A DNA stretch of 64,000 nucleotides, from NCBI RefSeq assembly GCF_010731795.1, contig NZ_AP022591.1, positions 2,294,001-2,358,000 of the forward strand, in the 5' to 3' direction. Shown here piece after piece: positions 16,749 through 25,018 of this stretch (the first letter of the stretch is position 1; every line of letters starts with the position of its first letter). The stretch comes from Mycolicibacterium celeriflavum (GTDB taxonomy: Bacteria > Actinomycetota > Actinomycetes > Mycobacteriales > Mycobacteriaceae). Both the position numbers and the translations under genes were made by a program. The notes beneath the pieces are model-generated. The model ran no database searches. It was not told where the DNA came from and worked only from the letters and a program-made list of their open reading frames with translations.

Positions 16749-16820
16749 GGCTCACCTGCTTTCACACGCTTCAGCAGTGACACGGAGCGTGGGCCGGGCG
16801 GGTTCACCCGTAGGGCAGAT

Positions 16821-17546
16821 TCACAGGGAGCGTTCCAGAAGCACTTCGCCGGACTCGGATGAGACCAGTTGCACCGCAGCGATTTCGTCCATCTGCATCG
16901 GGGTGTTGGCGCTGGGCAGCGCGGTTGCGCCGGAAAGCCCCAGCCACGTCGCGATCTGGTTGCGGGTGCCGTCGTTGCCCACCACCACCATCGCCAGGTC
17001 CTGGGGCGGGGCGTCGCGCTGGCCCCAGTCGCCGTAGGTGCACGCCATGTCGATGCGGGTTCCCCAGCCGTAACCCGTCATCGAAATCGTTGCATTGATG
17101 GGCGTTTCGGACACCTTGTTCATCTCCAGTTGCTGGCCCGACGCCTGCGGCGGCGTACCGGTCTGCACGCCGAATGTCTCGGGGCGCATCACGATCGCGA
17201 TACCGACCGCCAGCACCGCGGCGGCCAGGCCGACGGCGGCGGTGGCCATCCATCGCGACCGTCGACGCCGGGCCCGCACCTTGTCCAGCAGGCCGGGCAA
17301 CACCTCGGCGGGCGGTTCGGCAGGAGCCGAGTCGAACTCCCGAAAGTCGGCGGGGCCGACCTTGCTCAACAGCGCGGGGATGCCACTCAACTCCGCGACC
17401 GCGGACCTGCAGTGCGCGCACGTCTTGAGATGCGCCTCGTATTCGCGGCGCTCCTCGCTGGAAAGCGAACCCAGAACGTAGGCGGCGTCCCAGGTCGCGT
17501 ACCGATCGTCGGCCGCCCGATCGAGGAGTGGGTCGAATGCGGTCAC
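16821..17546 (-). CDS. rslA: Anti-sigma factor RslA (zinc-binding, membrane-anchored)
   Basis: 241-residue anti-sigma factor. The N-terminal zinc-associated domain has His39, Cys43 and Cys46 in EAHLKTCAHCRSAV (HxxxCxxC). One transmembrane helix spans about 99-120 after an RARRRRSR cluster, and the extracytoplasmic domain follows. It should hold SigL inactive until oxidation releases zinc, as described for M. tuberculosis RslA. GTG at 17546 overlaps the sigL stop (GTGA), which fixes the start; the longer frame only re-reads sigL. The next gene on the strand is the ThDP enzyme 72 bases on, with no obvious terminator between them. Confidence 0.92.
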   Translation of the reverse strand: MTAFDPLLDRAADDRYATWDAAYVLGSLSSEERREYEAHLKTCAHCRSAVAELSGIPALLSKVGPADFREFDSAPAEPPAEVLPGLLDKVRARRRRSRWMATAAVGLAAAVLAVGIAIVMRPETFGVQTGTPPQASGQQLEMNKVSETPINATISMTGYGWGTRIDMACTYGDWGQRDAPPQDLAMVVVGNDGTRNQIATWLGLSGATALPSANTPMQMDEIAAVQLVSSESGEVLLERSL

Positions 17547-18058
17547 CGTGTCACCCCCATTTCCTCCAACTTGAGCTTGAGTGCTCGAACCCCGTAGTGC
17601 AGGCGCGACTTCACCGTGCCCTCCGCGATGCGCAGGTCGTCGGCGATCTGCGCGGTCGTCCAACCCTGGTAATACGCGCGGCTGATGACCGCGCGATGCT
17701 CCTCGGACAGTCCGCCGATGGCTTCGCCGAGCATCATTCGGTCCAAGGCAGCCTCCACCTCGTCGGGTCCGGCCCGGTCCGCGGTTGCCTCCATGTCGGG
17801 GGTGCCGGACTCCCTGCGGAACCGGGCGCTGCGCCGCTCGTCGATGATCAGGTTACGGGCCACGGTGAACAACCAGGCCCGCGCCGACCTCGTGCTGTCG
17901 GCCGTCACCTCGGGGTGGCGCCACGCTCGCAGCAGCGTCTCCTGCACGACATCCTCCGCCCGGGCCGTATCACCCGTCAGCCGTACCGCATAACGCCAGA
18001 TCGCGGCGGCGTGCTCCTCGTAGAGCACCCGCACGACGGTCGCCTCCGGGTCGTCCAA
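17543..18058 (-). CDS. sigL: ECF RNA polymerase sigma factor SigL
   Basis: About 171 residues with sigma region 2 (VLYEEHAAAIWRYAVRLTGD, AEDVVQETLLRAWRHPEV, AWLFTVARNLIID) and region 4 (LSEEHRAVISRAYYQGWTTAQIADDL, EGTVKSRLHYGVRALK). GGAGG lies six bases before the TTG at 18058, so that start is preferred over the TTG two codons earlier, which would abut the Shine-Dalgarno. Identity as SigL rests on overlap with rslA and position next to map-adk-secY, as at Rv0732-Rv0736. A SigL-type promoter lies just upstream, indicating autoregulation. Confidence 0.93.
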   Translation of the reverse strand: MDDPEATVVRVLYEEHAAAIWRYAVRLTGDTARAEDVVQETLLRAWRHPEVTADSTRSARAWLFTVARNLIIDERRSARFRRESGTPDMEATADRAGPDEVEAALDRMMLGEAIGGLSEEHRAVISRAYYQGWTTAQIADDLRIAEGTVKSRLHYGVRALKLKLEEMGVTR

Positions 18059-18075
18059 ATTCAACCTCCGTTATG

Positions 18076-18104
18076 GATACGAGGTTGCACGGTCGTCCGG
18101 TTCA
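18076..18104 (-). promoter_or_regulatory. SigL-type autoregulatory promoter
   Basis: Reading the minus strand, TGAACC (18104-18099), a 17-base spacer and CGTATC (18081-18076) match the SigL consensus I recall from M. tuberculosis (TGAACC / CGTgtc). The expected transcription start is near 18069, at the edge of the GGAGG, so the leader would be very short. Confidence 0.72.
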
Positions 18105-18176
18105 AGTATTCGCCGTCGACTCTGCGTCCACGGCGAGAATGTTCGAGTTAGCTGCGCTGTCGGCGCAGGCTCAACA

Positions 18177-18977
18177 TCAAGAACCCTGGGTGAGGATGCG
18201 GGGCCCGTTCTCGGTGGCCGCCACGGTGTGCTCCCAGTGCGCCGCCCGCGATCCGTCGGCGGTGATGACGGTCCACTCGTCGTCGAGCACGAGCGTTTTG
18301 GTGGTGCCCAGGGTCAGCATCGGTTCGATGGCCAACACCGAGCCGACCGCCAGATGGGGTCCGCGGCCCGGCGCGCCCTCGTTGGGCAGGAACGGGTCCA
18401 TGTGCATCTGCCTGCCGATGCCGTGTCCGCCGTAGCCGTCGACGATGCCGAACGTGCGGCCGTAACGCTTCTCGGCGGCGCGCGTGGCGGTCTCGATGGC
18501 GTGCGATACGTCGGTGAGCCGGTTGCCCGGCACCATCGCGGCCGCACCGGCTTCCATGGCCTCCTTGGTGGCCTGCGACAGCGCCTCGTCGACCGGGATC
18601 AGCGTCCCTATGCCGAACGTGATCGCCGAGTCGCCGTGCCAGCCGTCGACGATGGCGCCGCAGTCGATGGACACCAGATCGCCGGGGGCCAGCGTCTCAC
18701 GGGAAGACGGAATGCCATGCACCACACGATCGTTGACCGACGAGCAGATGCTGGCCGGGTAGCCGTGGTAGCCCAGGAACGACGGCACACCGCCGCCGTC
18801 GCGGATCACCGACTCGGCGACCTCGTCCAGCGTCAGCGTGGATACCCCGGGGCCGGCGGCCTGACGTACCGCGGCCAGGGCCGAGGCCACCAGCGCGCCG
18901 GCGACGGCCATCGCGTCGAGCTCACCGGGTGTGCGCTGCGGTACGACTTTGCGGCTGCGCAGACCCATCAGGCCCAT
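18177..18977 (-). CDS. map: Methionine aminopeptidase, type I
   Basis: 266-residue pita-bread metalloprotease that removes the initiator Met from new proteins. The five metal ligands are visible: two Asp in [19 protein letters not shown], His in [15 protein letters not shown], Glu in [14 protein letters not shown] and Glu in [13 protein letters not shown]. It follows adk by six bases in the conserved secY-adk-map order (Rv0732-Rv0734). An ATG three codons downstream is an alternative start. The next gene on the strand, sigL, has its own promoter. Confidence 0.95.
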   Translation of the reverse strand: MGLMGLRSRKVVPQRTPGELDAMAVAGALVASALAAVRQAAGPGVSTLTLDEVAESVIRDGGGVPSFLGYHGYPASICSSVNDRVVHGIPSSRETLAPGDLVSIDCGAIVDGWHGDSAITFGIGTLIPVDEALSQATKEAMEAGAAAMVPGNRLTDVSHAIETATRAAEKRYGRTFGIVDGYGGHGIGRQMHMDPFLPNEGAPGRGPHLAVGSVLAIEPMLTLGTTKTLVLDDEWTVITADGSRAAHWEHTVAATENGPRILTQGS

Positions 18978-18983
18978 CTCCGA

Positions 18984-19532
18984 CTACTTACCGAGCGCCT
19001 GCAGCGCCCGCGCGAAGACCTCGTCCAGAGCGCCGATCGCGTCGACCTGTTGCAGGTTGTTGTGGCTGTAGTACTCCAGCAGCGGATAGGTCTCGTCGCG
19101 ATAGACCTGCATCCGGTTGCGGATCACGTCTTCGGTGTCATCGTCGCGGCCGCGGGCCTTGAGCCGCTTGAACAACTCGTCCTCGGAAACCTTGAACTCC
19201 AGCACCGCGTCGAGTTTGGTGTCGTGGCGCTTGAGCATCTCGTCGAGCGCCTTCGCCTGCTCCACCGAGCGGGGGTAGCCGTCGAGGATGAACCCGTCCA
19301 CCGCGTCGGGCTGCTCGATGCGGTCCTCGACCAGCTTGTTCGTCAACTCCGATGGCACCAGATCACCCGCGTCGAGGTAGCGCTTGGCTTCCAGGCCGAG
19401 CGGGGTGCCGTCGCCGATGTTCTGCCGAAACAGGTCGCCTGTCGAGATCTGCGGGATGCCGAGCTTCTCGGAGAGCTTCTGGGCCTGCGTGCCCTTACCG
19501 GCACCGGGTGGTCCGAGCAGAACGACTCTCAC
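18984..19532 (-). CDS. adk: Adenylate kinase
   Basis: 182 residues, the usual short mycobacterial form with a reduced LID domain lacking zinc cysteines. The P-loop [18 protein letters not shown] starts at residue 7; the NMP-binding segment is [15 protein letters not shown] and the [10 protein letters not shown] motif follows. It interconverts ATP, AMP and ADP. The start overlaps the secY stop by four bases, giving coupled translation in the secY-adk-map operon. Confidence 0.97.
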   Translation of the reverse strand: MRVVLLGPPGAGKGTQAQKLSEKLGIPQISTGDLFRQNIGDGTPLGLEAKRYLDAGDLVPSELTNKLVEDRIEQPDAVDGFILDGYPRSVEQAKALDEMLKRHDTKLDAVLEFKVSEDELFKRLKARGRDDDTEDVIRNRMQVYRDETYPLLEYYSHNNLQQVDAIGALDEVFARALQALGK

Positions 19533-20869
19533 TTCAGGAACCCTTCGTAATTGCGTTGCATCAGCTGGCTCTCGATCTGTTTCACGGTATCCAAGCCGAC
19601 CCCGACCAGGATCAGAACTCCGACACCGCCGAAGGGCAGGTTCTGCACGGGGCCGCTGGCACCGACCTGAAGGAACATGTTCGGCAGGACGGCGATGACA
19701 CCGAGGTAGATCGAGCCCGGCAGCGTGATGCGGCTCAACACGTAGCGCAGGTAGTCGGCGGTCGGTTGACCTGGGCGGATGCCCGGGATGAACCCGCCGA
19801 ACTTCTTCATCTCGTCAGCGCGCTCGTCCGGGTTGAACGTGATCGACACGTAGAAGTAGGTGAAGAAGACGATCATCAGGAAGTAGATCGCGATGTAGGC
19901 CGGGCTACTGGGATCCGTGAGGTAGTTCGCGACGAACGAACTCCACCAGTTGGTGCTGTTCGGATTGGAGCTTCCGCTCTGGATCAGCTGGGTGATGAGC
20001 TGCGGAATGTAGATCAGCGACGACGCGAAGATGACCGGGATGACGCCGGCCTGGTTGACCTTCAACGGCAGGTAGGTGGACGTGCCGCCATACATCTTGC
20101 GCCCGACCATGCGCTTGGCGTACTGCACCGGGATCCGGCGCTGGCCCTGCTCGACGAACACCACGCCGACGACGATCGCGAGCGCGCCGAGGCACACCAG
20201 CGCGAACACCAGGCCGCCGCGGCTCTCCAGAATGGCCTGACCCTCGCCCGGCATCGCCGAGGCGATGCTCGCGAAGATGATCAGCGACATGCCGTTGCCG
20301 ATGCCCCGCTCGGTGACCAGCTCGCCCATCCACATCAGCAGCGCCGCGCCCGCCGTCATCACCAGCACGATGACGACGAGGGTGAAGATGTTCAGCCCCT
20401 CGTTCTGGCCCTGGATGATGTCGAGCGTGCAGCCCTGCAGCAAACCGCCGTTGGCGGCCAGCGCCACGATGCTGGTGGCCTGCAGAATGGCCAGCGCAAT
20501 CGAGAGGTAACGCGTGTACTGCGTCATCTTGGTCTGGCCGGACTGCCCCTCCTTGCGCAGCTGCTCGAACCGCGGGATCACCACGGTCAACAACTGCACG
20601 ATGATGCTCGCCGTGATGTACGGCATGATGCCCACCGCGAACACCGACAGCTGCAGCAGCGCTCCGCCGGAGAACAAGTTGATCAGCGAGTACACCTGCC
20701 CGGCGTCGCCGCCGCTGACCTCCGCGATACACGTCTGGATGTTCGGGAAGTTCACGCCGGGAGACGGTATGGAGGCGCCGACCCGGTAAAGGATCACGAT
20801 GCCCAGGGTGAACAGGATCTTTCGCCTCAGGTCGGGTGTCCTGAGTGAAGAGATGAAAGCCGAGAGCAC
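19529..20869 (-). CDS. secY: Protein translocase subunit SecY
   Basis: 446-residue ten-helix core of the SecYEG translocon. It opens with the typical [28 protein letters not shown], contains [24 protein letters not shown] in helix 2, and ends with [20 protein letters not shown]. It is the first gene of secY-adk-map. Unlike E. coli, it is separated from the spc ribosomal genes, here by methyltransferase, flavoprotein and sppA genes. Confidence 0.97.
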   Translation of the reverse strand: MLSAFISSLRTPDLRRKILFTLGIVILYRVGASIPSPGVNFPNIQTCIAEVSGGDAGQVYSLINLFSGGALLQLSVFAVGIMPYITASIIVQLLTVVIPRFEQLRKEGQSGQTKMTQYTRYLSIALAILQATSIVALAANGGLLQGCTLDIIQGQNEGLNIFTLVVIVLVMTAGAALLMWMGELVTERGIGNGMSLIIFASIASAMPGEGQAILESRGGLVFALVCLGALAIVVGVVFVEQGQRRIPVQYAKRMVGRKMYGGTSTYLPLKVNQAGVIPVIFASSLIYIPQLITQLIQSGSSNPNSTNWWSSFVANYLTDPSSPAYIAIYFLMIVFFTYFYVSITFNPDERADEMKKFGGFIPGIRPGQPTADYLRYVLSRITLPGSIYLGVIAVLPNMFLQVGASGPVQNLPFGGVGVLILVGVGLDTVKQIESQLMQRNYEGFLK

Positions 20870-21135
20870 TCTTCCTCCTGCGCAGCCGACCTTTTGATCG
20901 CGGCGTGCGGATGGGGCTGGATTCGACCAGCGTCTTGGTTAAGTCGTATGCGGAGCCCCGTCAAGCGCACAGCCTGCAGAGTTACCCGCCAAACAGTCTA
21001 CGAGAGTAACAGTTAGGGCCTCCCCGGCCAGCATCCCGCCGACGGTCTGGTTCTCACAGCCGCTTCTCAGGCGGGGAACATACCGTGGGCCCTATCTCGT
21101 TATATCCCCTAAGTATTAGCGGCAGGAGCGGATGA
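20870..21135. other. Divergent intergenic region between secY and methyltransferase cluster
   Basis: 266 bases without a supported gene, holding the promoters for secY (-) and the methyltransferase operon (+). The stretch TTATATCCCCTAAGTATTAG just before the first methyltransferase is AT-rich against the local background and is followed by AGGAGCGG. I see no strong palindrome or RNA structure here. Confidence 0.5.
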
Positions 21136-22071
21136 ATGGCACGGACGGACAATGACACCTGGGATCTGGCCTCGAGCGTCGGCGCGACGGCGACCATGGT
21201 CGCGGCGGCGCGGGCGATCGCGAGCACCGGTGATGACCCGCTGATCTGCGATCCGTACGCCGAACCGCTGGTGCGCGCCGTCGGCGTCGACTTCTTCACC
21301 CGCCTCGCCGGCGGTGATCTCAAGCTCGAGGATCTCGATGCCGACAACGCGGCGGTCGGGATGGCCCGGATGACCGACAACATGGCCGTGCGGACCAAGT
21401 TCTTCGACGAGTTCTTCGAAGACGCGGGCAGCGCAGGGATTCGCCAGGCGGTGATCCTGGCGTCGGGACTCGACGCGCGGTCCTACCGGCTGGCGTGGCC
21501 GGCCGGTATGACGGTCTACGAGATCGACCAGCCCGAGGTCATCGCGTTCAAGAGCCGGACGCTGGCCGAGTTCGGCGCCGAACCGACCGCCGAACTCAGG
21601 TGCGTGTCCATCGACCTGCGATTCGACTGGCCCGCCGCGTTGAAGGAGGCCGGGTTCGACCCGGCGGTACCCACGGCGTGGAGCGCCGAGGGTCTGCTCG
21701 GCTATCTGCCGCCGGAGGCCCAGGACAACCTGCTCGACACCATCACCGAGCTGAGCGCCCCCGGCAGCCGGGTGGCCGTCGAAAGCGGCCCGACCAGCAC
21801 TGCCCCCGAGGACCGCGAGAAGATGCTCGAGCGCATGCAGGAGGCCGCGCAGCGGTGGCGCGAGCACGGCTTCGAACTCGATTTCGCCGAACTCGTCTAC
21901 ATCGGCGATCGCAACGAGGCCGGCGGCTATCTGTCCGACCGCGGCTGGCGACTGACCCGCCGCACCGTCGGTGAACTGCTGGCCGCCAGCGGCCTGCCGC
22001 AACTGCCCGACGACGAAGGCGGTGCCCACTTCAGCGAGCTGCAGTACGTCAGCGGGATACTCGAGTCGTGA
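21136..22071 (+). CDS. SAM-dependent methyltransferase, TIGR00027/UPF0677 family (copy 1)
   Basis: 311-residue class I methyltransferase of the actinobacterial leucine carboxyl-methyltransferase-like family. Marks include [20 protein letters not shown] at the N-terminus, the SAM-binding strand [16 protein letters not shown], and the acidic strand [12 protein letters not shown]. An AGGAG site precedes the ATG. First of three tandem paralogues joined by a GTGA overlap and a short gap. M. tuberculosis carries several members at the same place (Rv0725c, Rv0726c, Rv0731c). Substrate unknown. Confidence 0.92.
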   Translation: MARTDNDTWDLASSVGATATMVAAARAIASTGDDPLICDPYAEPLVRAVGVDFFTRLAGGDLKLEDLDADNAAVGMARMTDNMAVRTKFFDEFFEDAGSAGIRQAVILASGLDARSYRLAWPAGMTVYEIDQPEVIAFKSRTLAEFGAEPTAELRCVSIDLRFDWPAALKEAGFDPAVPTAWSAEGLLGYLPPEAQDNLLDTITELSAPGSRVAVESGPTSTAPEDREKMLERMQEAAQRWREHGFELDFAELVYIGDRNEAGGYLSDRGWRLTRRTVGELLAASGLPQLPDDEGGAHFSELQYVSGILES

Positions 22072-22970
22072 GCCGGACCGATTCGGACAGCTGGGACCTG
22101 GCCTCCAGCGTGGGCACCACCGCGACGATGGTCGCGGCCGCCCGCGCGATCGCCAGTCGCGAGGACGACCCGCTGTTCGAGGACCCCTACGCCGCGCCGC
22201 TGGTGCATGCGGTCGGGGTCGATTTCTTCACGCGTCTGGTGGACGGTGAGATCGAGCTGAACGACGTCGACGGCGCGGGCGCGCGGTTCATGGCCCGCCT
22301 CATCGCGGTCCGCACCCGGTTCTTCGACGACTTCTTCCGCGATGCCGGGGCCGCTGGTATCCGGCAGGCGGTGATCCTGGCGTCGGGCCTGGACTCGCGG
22401 TCCTACCGGCTGCCCTGGCCGGCAGGCACCGTCGTCTACGAGATCGACCAGCCGCAAGTCATCGAATTCAAGTCGGCGACGATGGCCTCGCTCGGTGCCG
22501 CGCCGGCGGCCGAGCTGCGCACCGTGGGCGTCGACCTGCGCGAGGACTGGCCGAAAGCGTTGCGTGAGCGTGGTTTTGATCCCGGCCAACCGGCCGCTTG
22601 GAGCGCCGAGGGGCTGCTGGTGTACCTGCCGCCCGAAGCGCAGGACCGGCTTTTCGACAACATCGCCGCGCTCAGCGCACCGGGCAGCCGGCTCGCGACC
22701 GAATACCATCCGGACGCCGCGGCGACGATCGGCGAACGCAGCAAGGCGATCAGCAGGCAGTGGGGCGAGAACGGGTTGGACCTGGACATCTCCGACCTGT
22801 TCTACGCCGGCGAGCGCAGCCACGTCGTCGACTATCTCACTGGCAACGGCTGGAACGTATCCGCCCGCAACCGCCCCGAGGTGTTCGCACGATATGGCCG
22901 GGAGTTCCCCGAGACGGATCTGCTTGCGCCGATGCGCGATTCACTGGCAATCATCGCGACCCGAAACTGA
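22068..22970 (+). CDS. SAM-dependent methyltransferase, TIGR00027/UPF0677 family (copy 2)
   Basis: 300-residue paralogue with the same signature segments ([53 protein letters not shown]). It begins at a GTG overlapping the stop of copy 1, so translation is coupled. It differs from its neighbours mainly around residues 60-80 and in the C-terminal third, where substrate contacts are expected. The methyl acceptor is not known for most members of this family. Confidence 0.92.
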   Translation: MSRTDSDSWDLASSVGTTATMVAAARAIASREDDPLFEDPYAAPLVHAVGVDFFTRLVDGEIELNDVDGAGARFMARLIAVRTRFFDDFFRDAGAAGIRQAVILASGLDSRSYRLPWPAGTVVYEIDQPQVIEFKSATMASLGAAPAAELRTVGVDLREDWPKALRERGFDPGQPAAWSAEGLLVYLPPEAQDRLFDNIAALSAPGSRLATEYHPDAAATIGERSKAISRQWGENGLDLDISDLFYAGERSHVVDYLTGNGWNVSARNRPEVFARYGREFPETDLLAPMRDSLAIIATRN

Positions 22971-22978
22971 GGAGAAGA

Positions 22979-23878
22979 ATGGCCCGCACGGATGACGACA
23001 CCTGGGACCTGGGGTCCAGCGTCGGCTCGACCGCGACGATGGTCGCCGCGCAGCGCGCGTTGAGCCACCGCGAAGGCCTGATCGACGACCCGTACGCCGA
23101 ACCGCTGGTGCGCGCCGTCGGACTCGACTTCTTCGTGCGGGCGCTCGACGGCGAGATATCGCTGGACGACATCGACCCACGCTTCAACGCGCGTCGCGCC
23201 GCCGAGGGAATGGCGGTACGGACGCGCCACTTCGACCGGCTGTTCACCGACGCGGCCGCGGCGGGTGTCCGCCAGGCGGTGATCCTGGCCGCCGGCCTGG
23301 ACGCGCGCGCCTACCGGCTGCCGTGGCCGGCGGGCTCGAGCGTCTTCGAGCTCGATCAGCCGGATGTCATCGCGTTCAAGAGCGACACGCTGGCCGGGCT
23401 GGGCGCCGAGGCAACTGCCGATCGCCGGGCCGTGGCGATCGACCTGCGCGACGACTGGCCGAAGGCGCTGCTGGCCAACGGTTTCGACCCGACGCAGCCG
23501 ACCGCGTGGATCGCCGAGGGGCTGCTGATCTACCTGCCGCCGGAGGCGCAGGACCTGCTGTTCGACCGCATCGACGAGCTCAGCTCGCCGGGCAGTCGCG
23601 TCGCAACCGAGCACATCCCCGACGTCAGCATGTTCTCCGACGAGCGGTCACAGGAGATTGCCGAGCGGTTGCGGACCTACGGCCACGACATCGAGATGGG
23701 TGAGCTGATCTACCACGGCGAGCGCAACGACGTGATCGACTATCTGACCGCTCACGGATGGGACGTCACGACGCAGAAGACGCGGGATGCGTACGCGGCC
23801 AACGGGTTCGAGTTCCCCGAGGACGGACCCATGGGTTTCTTCGCCGACATGAGCTACCTGTCGGCGGTCAAGCACTGA
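22979..23878 (+). CDS. SAM-dependent methyltransferase, TIGR00027/UPF0677 family (copy 3)
   Basis: 299-residue third paralogue (DTWDLGSSVGSTATMVAAQR, QAVILAAGLDARAYRLPWP, VFELDQPDVIAFKS). ATG at 22979 is chosen because TGAGGAGAAG precedes it and the family N-terminus starts there; the frame is open much further upstream but only across copy 2. It is the last gene of the cluster. Its stop is followed within 20 bases by an intergenic palindrome of the GCGAGCGTGCGTG family shared with position 8786. Confidence 0.92.
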   Translation: MARTDDDTWDLGSSVGSTATMVAAQRALSHREGLIDDPYAEPLVRAVGLDFFVRALDGEISLDDIDPRFNARRAAEGMAVRTRHFDRLFTDAAAAGVRQAVILAAGLDARAYRLPWPAGSSVFELDQPDVIAFKSDTLAGLGAEATADRRAVAIDLRDDWPKALLANGFDPTQPTAWIAEGLLIYLPPEAQDLLFDRIDELSSPGSRVATEHIPDVSMFSDERSQEIAERLRTYGHDIEMGELIYHGERNDVIDYLTAHGWDVTTQKTRDAYAANGFEFPEDGPMGFFADMSYLSAVKH

Positions 23879-23892
23879 CCCGGAGTTTCCTT

Positions 23893-23954
23893 GCGCGAGC
23901 GTGCGTGTTTGCACACGACACGCCGCGGTATTTTCTACAAATGTGCACGTTCGC
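23893..23954. repeat. Degenerate second copy of the GCGAGCGTGCGTG intergenic element
   Basis: The left arm GCGCGAGCGTGCGTGT and following CACACGACACGCCGCGG closely match the element at 8786 (GCGAGCGTGCGTGT...ACACGACGCGCCGCGG). The right arm is shorter and diverged (TGTGCACGTTCGCG). It lies between convergent genes and runs into the last codons of the AraC gene. Confidence 0.65.
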
Positions 23955-24933
23955 GGAATTCCCGCGGCGTCGTACCGAACCAACGGCGGAACGACCGATT
24001 GAATGCACTCTGTTCGGAGTAACCGAGCAGAGCCGCGATCTGATTGAGATGCAGCCCTGCAACGCTCAAATAGCGGACCGCCTGTGCTTGGCGTTCCAGG
24101 TCGATGACGTCTTGACAGCGCAGGCCCTCGGCGGCAAGCCGTCGCTGCAGTGTCCGCGGATGCATGCCGAGGTGGTCTGCGATCGCGTGCACACTGCAGA
24201 TGCCGATGGGCAACATTTTGCGGGCATGTTCCGCAACGCGTTCTGACAGCGGTGCTGTTTGCGGAAGATAAGTTGCTTCAAGGTATTCGATGACGATGCG
24301 TTTGGTCTCCGGATCCGCGTCGCGGATGCGTCTCGCACCCACGCTCGCCGGGAACTCGAACCCGTACCATTGCTGCTCGAAGCGCACTCGGCAGCCGAAC
24401 GCCTGGCGGTACGCGGCGTCCGGGCTGTGTTGTGAGTGGAGCAGCGAAATGGACATTGGAGCGTCCGGACCTGCCAGGAGGTACATGTAGCGAACCGCGA
24501 CACCGATGTTGGCCTCATACGCTTGAACGGGATATGGCACGAAGTGCTCGGTCACATCGAGAACGACCCTCACGTAGTCGCCTCGCTCCTCGATCACCAC
24601 CTTCAACACCGGAGTATGGACATACATGAAGCGGGCGACCGCCTTCAGCGCCTCCAACACGGTCTCCGAATTACGCACGATGACGGCGATCGGACCTATG
24701 ACGTCGAAACCTCGCAACCGCGTCAGGCGAAGCCCGAGATCCCGGCGATGCAGTTCCTCGGCAGTCACTTCGAGAAGGCATGCATAGTCGGCTACAGGGA
24801 TGAACGCGTCCGGATGATGTTCGGTATCGATGGGGATGCCGAATCGAGACATGTAGTGCTCGGGGTCTGCGCCGAGACCTCTGACAAGTTCGACGTAACC
24901 TTGCAGCGAAGCGGCGCGGACCACTGCACCCAT
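23935..24933 (-). CDS. AraC-family transcriptional regulator (VirS/ArgR-like, arabinose-binding-like N-domain)
   Basis: 332-residue regulator. The N-terminal domain (about 1-210) is of the PF12625 type, typical of VirS and related lipid-responsive activators. The C-terminal double HTH is at about 230-325 (ICSVHAIADHLGMHPRTLQRRLAAEGL, LNQIAALLGYSEQSAFNRSFRRWFG). ATG at 24933 matches the usual N-terminus (MGAVVRAASLQGYVEL) and leaves 85 bases for a divergent promoter; a start 17 codons upstream leaves only 34. It faces a Baeyer-Villiger-type flavoprotein, recalling virS-mymA. Confidence 0.85.
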   Translation of the reverse strand: MGAVVRAASLQGYVELVRGLGADPEHYMSRFGIPIDTEHHPDAFIPVADYACLLEVTAEELHRRDLGLRLTRLRGFDVIGPIAVIVRNSETVLEALKAVARFMYVHTPVLKVVIEERGDYVRVVLDVTEHFVPYPVQAYEANIGVAVRYMYLLAGPDAPMSISLLHSQHSPDAAYRQAFGCRVRFEQQWYGFEFPASVGARRIRDADPETKRIVIEYLEATYLPQTAPLSERVAEHARKMLPIGICSVHAIADHLGMHPRTLQRRLAAEGLRCQDVIDLERQAQAVRYLSVAGLHLNQIAALLGYSEQSAFNRSFRRWFGTTPREFRERAHL

Positions 24934-24957
24934 GCGGTCACCGCCTTTGTCGGGAAA

Positions 24958-24993
24958 TGTCAAAAGCTTGTCAGATTTTGGCAAGACTGTCAG
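24958..24993. promoter_or_regulatory. TGTCA direct repeats between AraC and flavoprotein genes
   Basis: TGTCA at 24958 and TGTCAG at 24969 and 24988 recur in the 85-base divergent region, which is also AT-richer than its surroundings. Direct repeats are typical AraC-family targets, so this is a candidate activator site for the flavoprotein gene. Confidence 0.35.
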
Positions 24994-25018
24994 CGCTTCC
25001 AGCGATCATCCTCAGTGC

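Noticed and set aside
19352..20848. 498-codon frame antisense to secY
   Set aside because: Shadow of secY, no homologous features.
24934..24984. Longer AraC start at 24984
   Set aside because: Would leave only 34 bases for two divergent promoters; family N-terminus starts at the later ATG.
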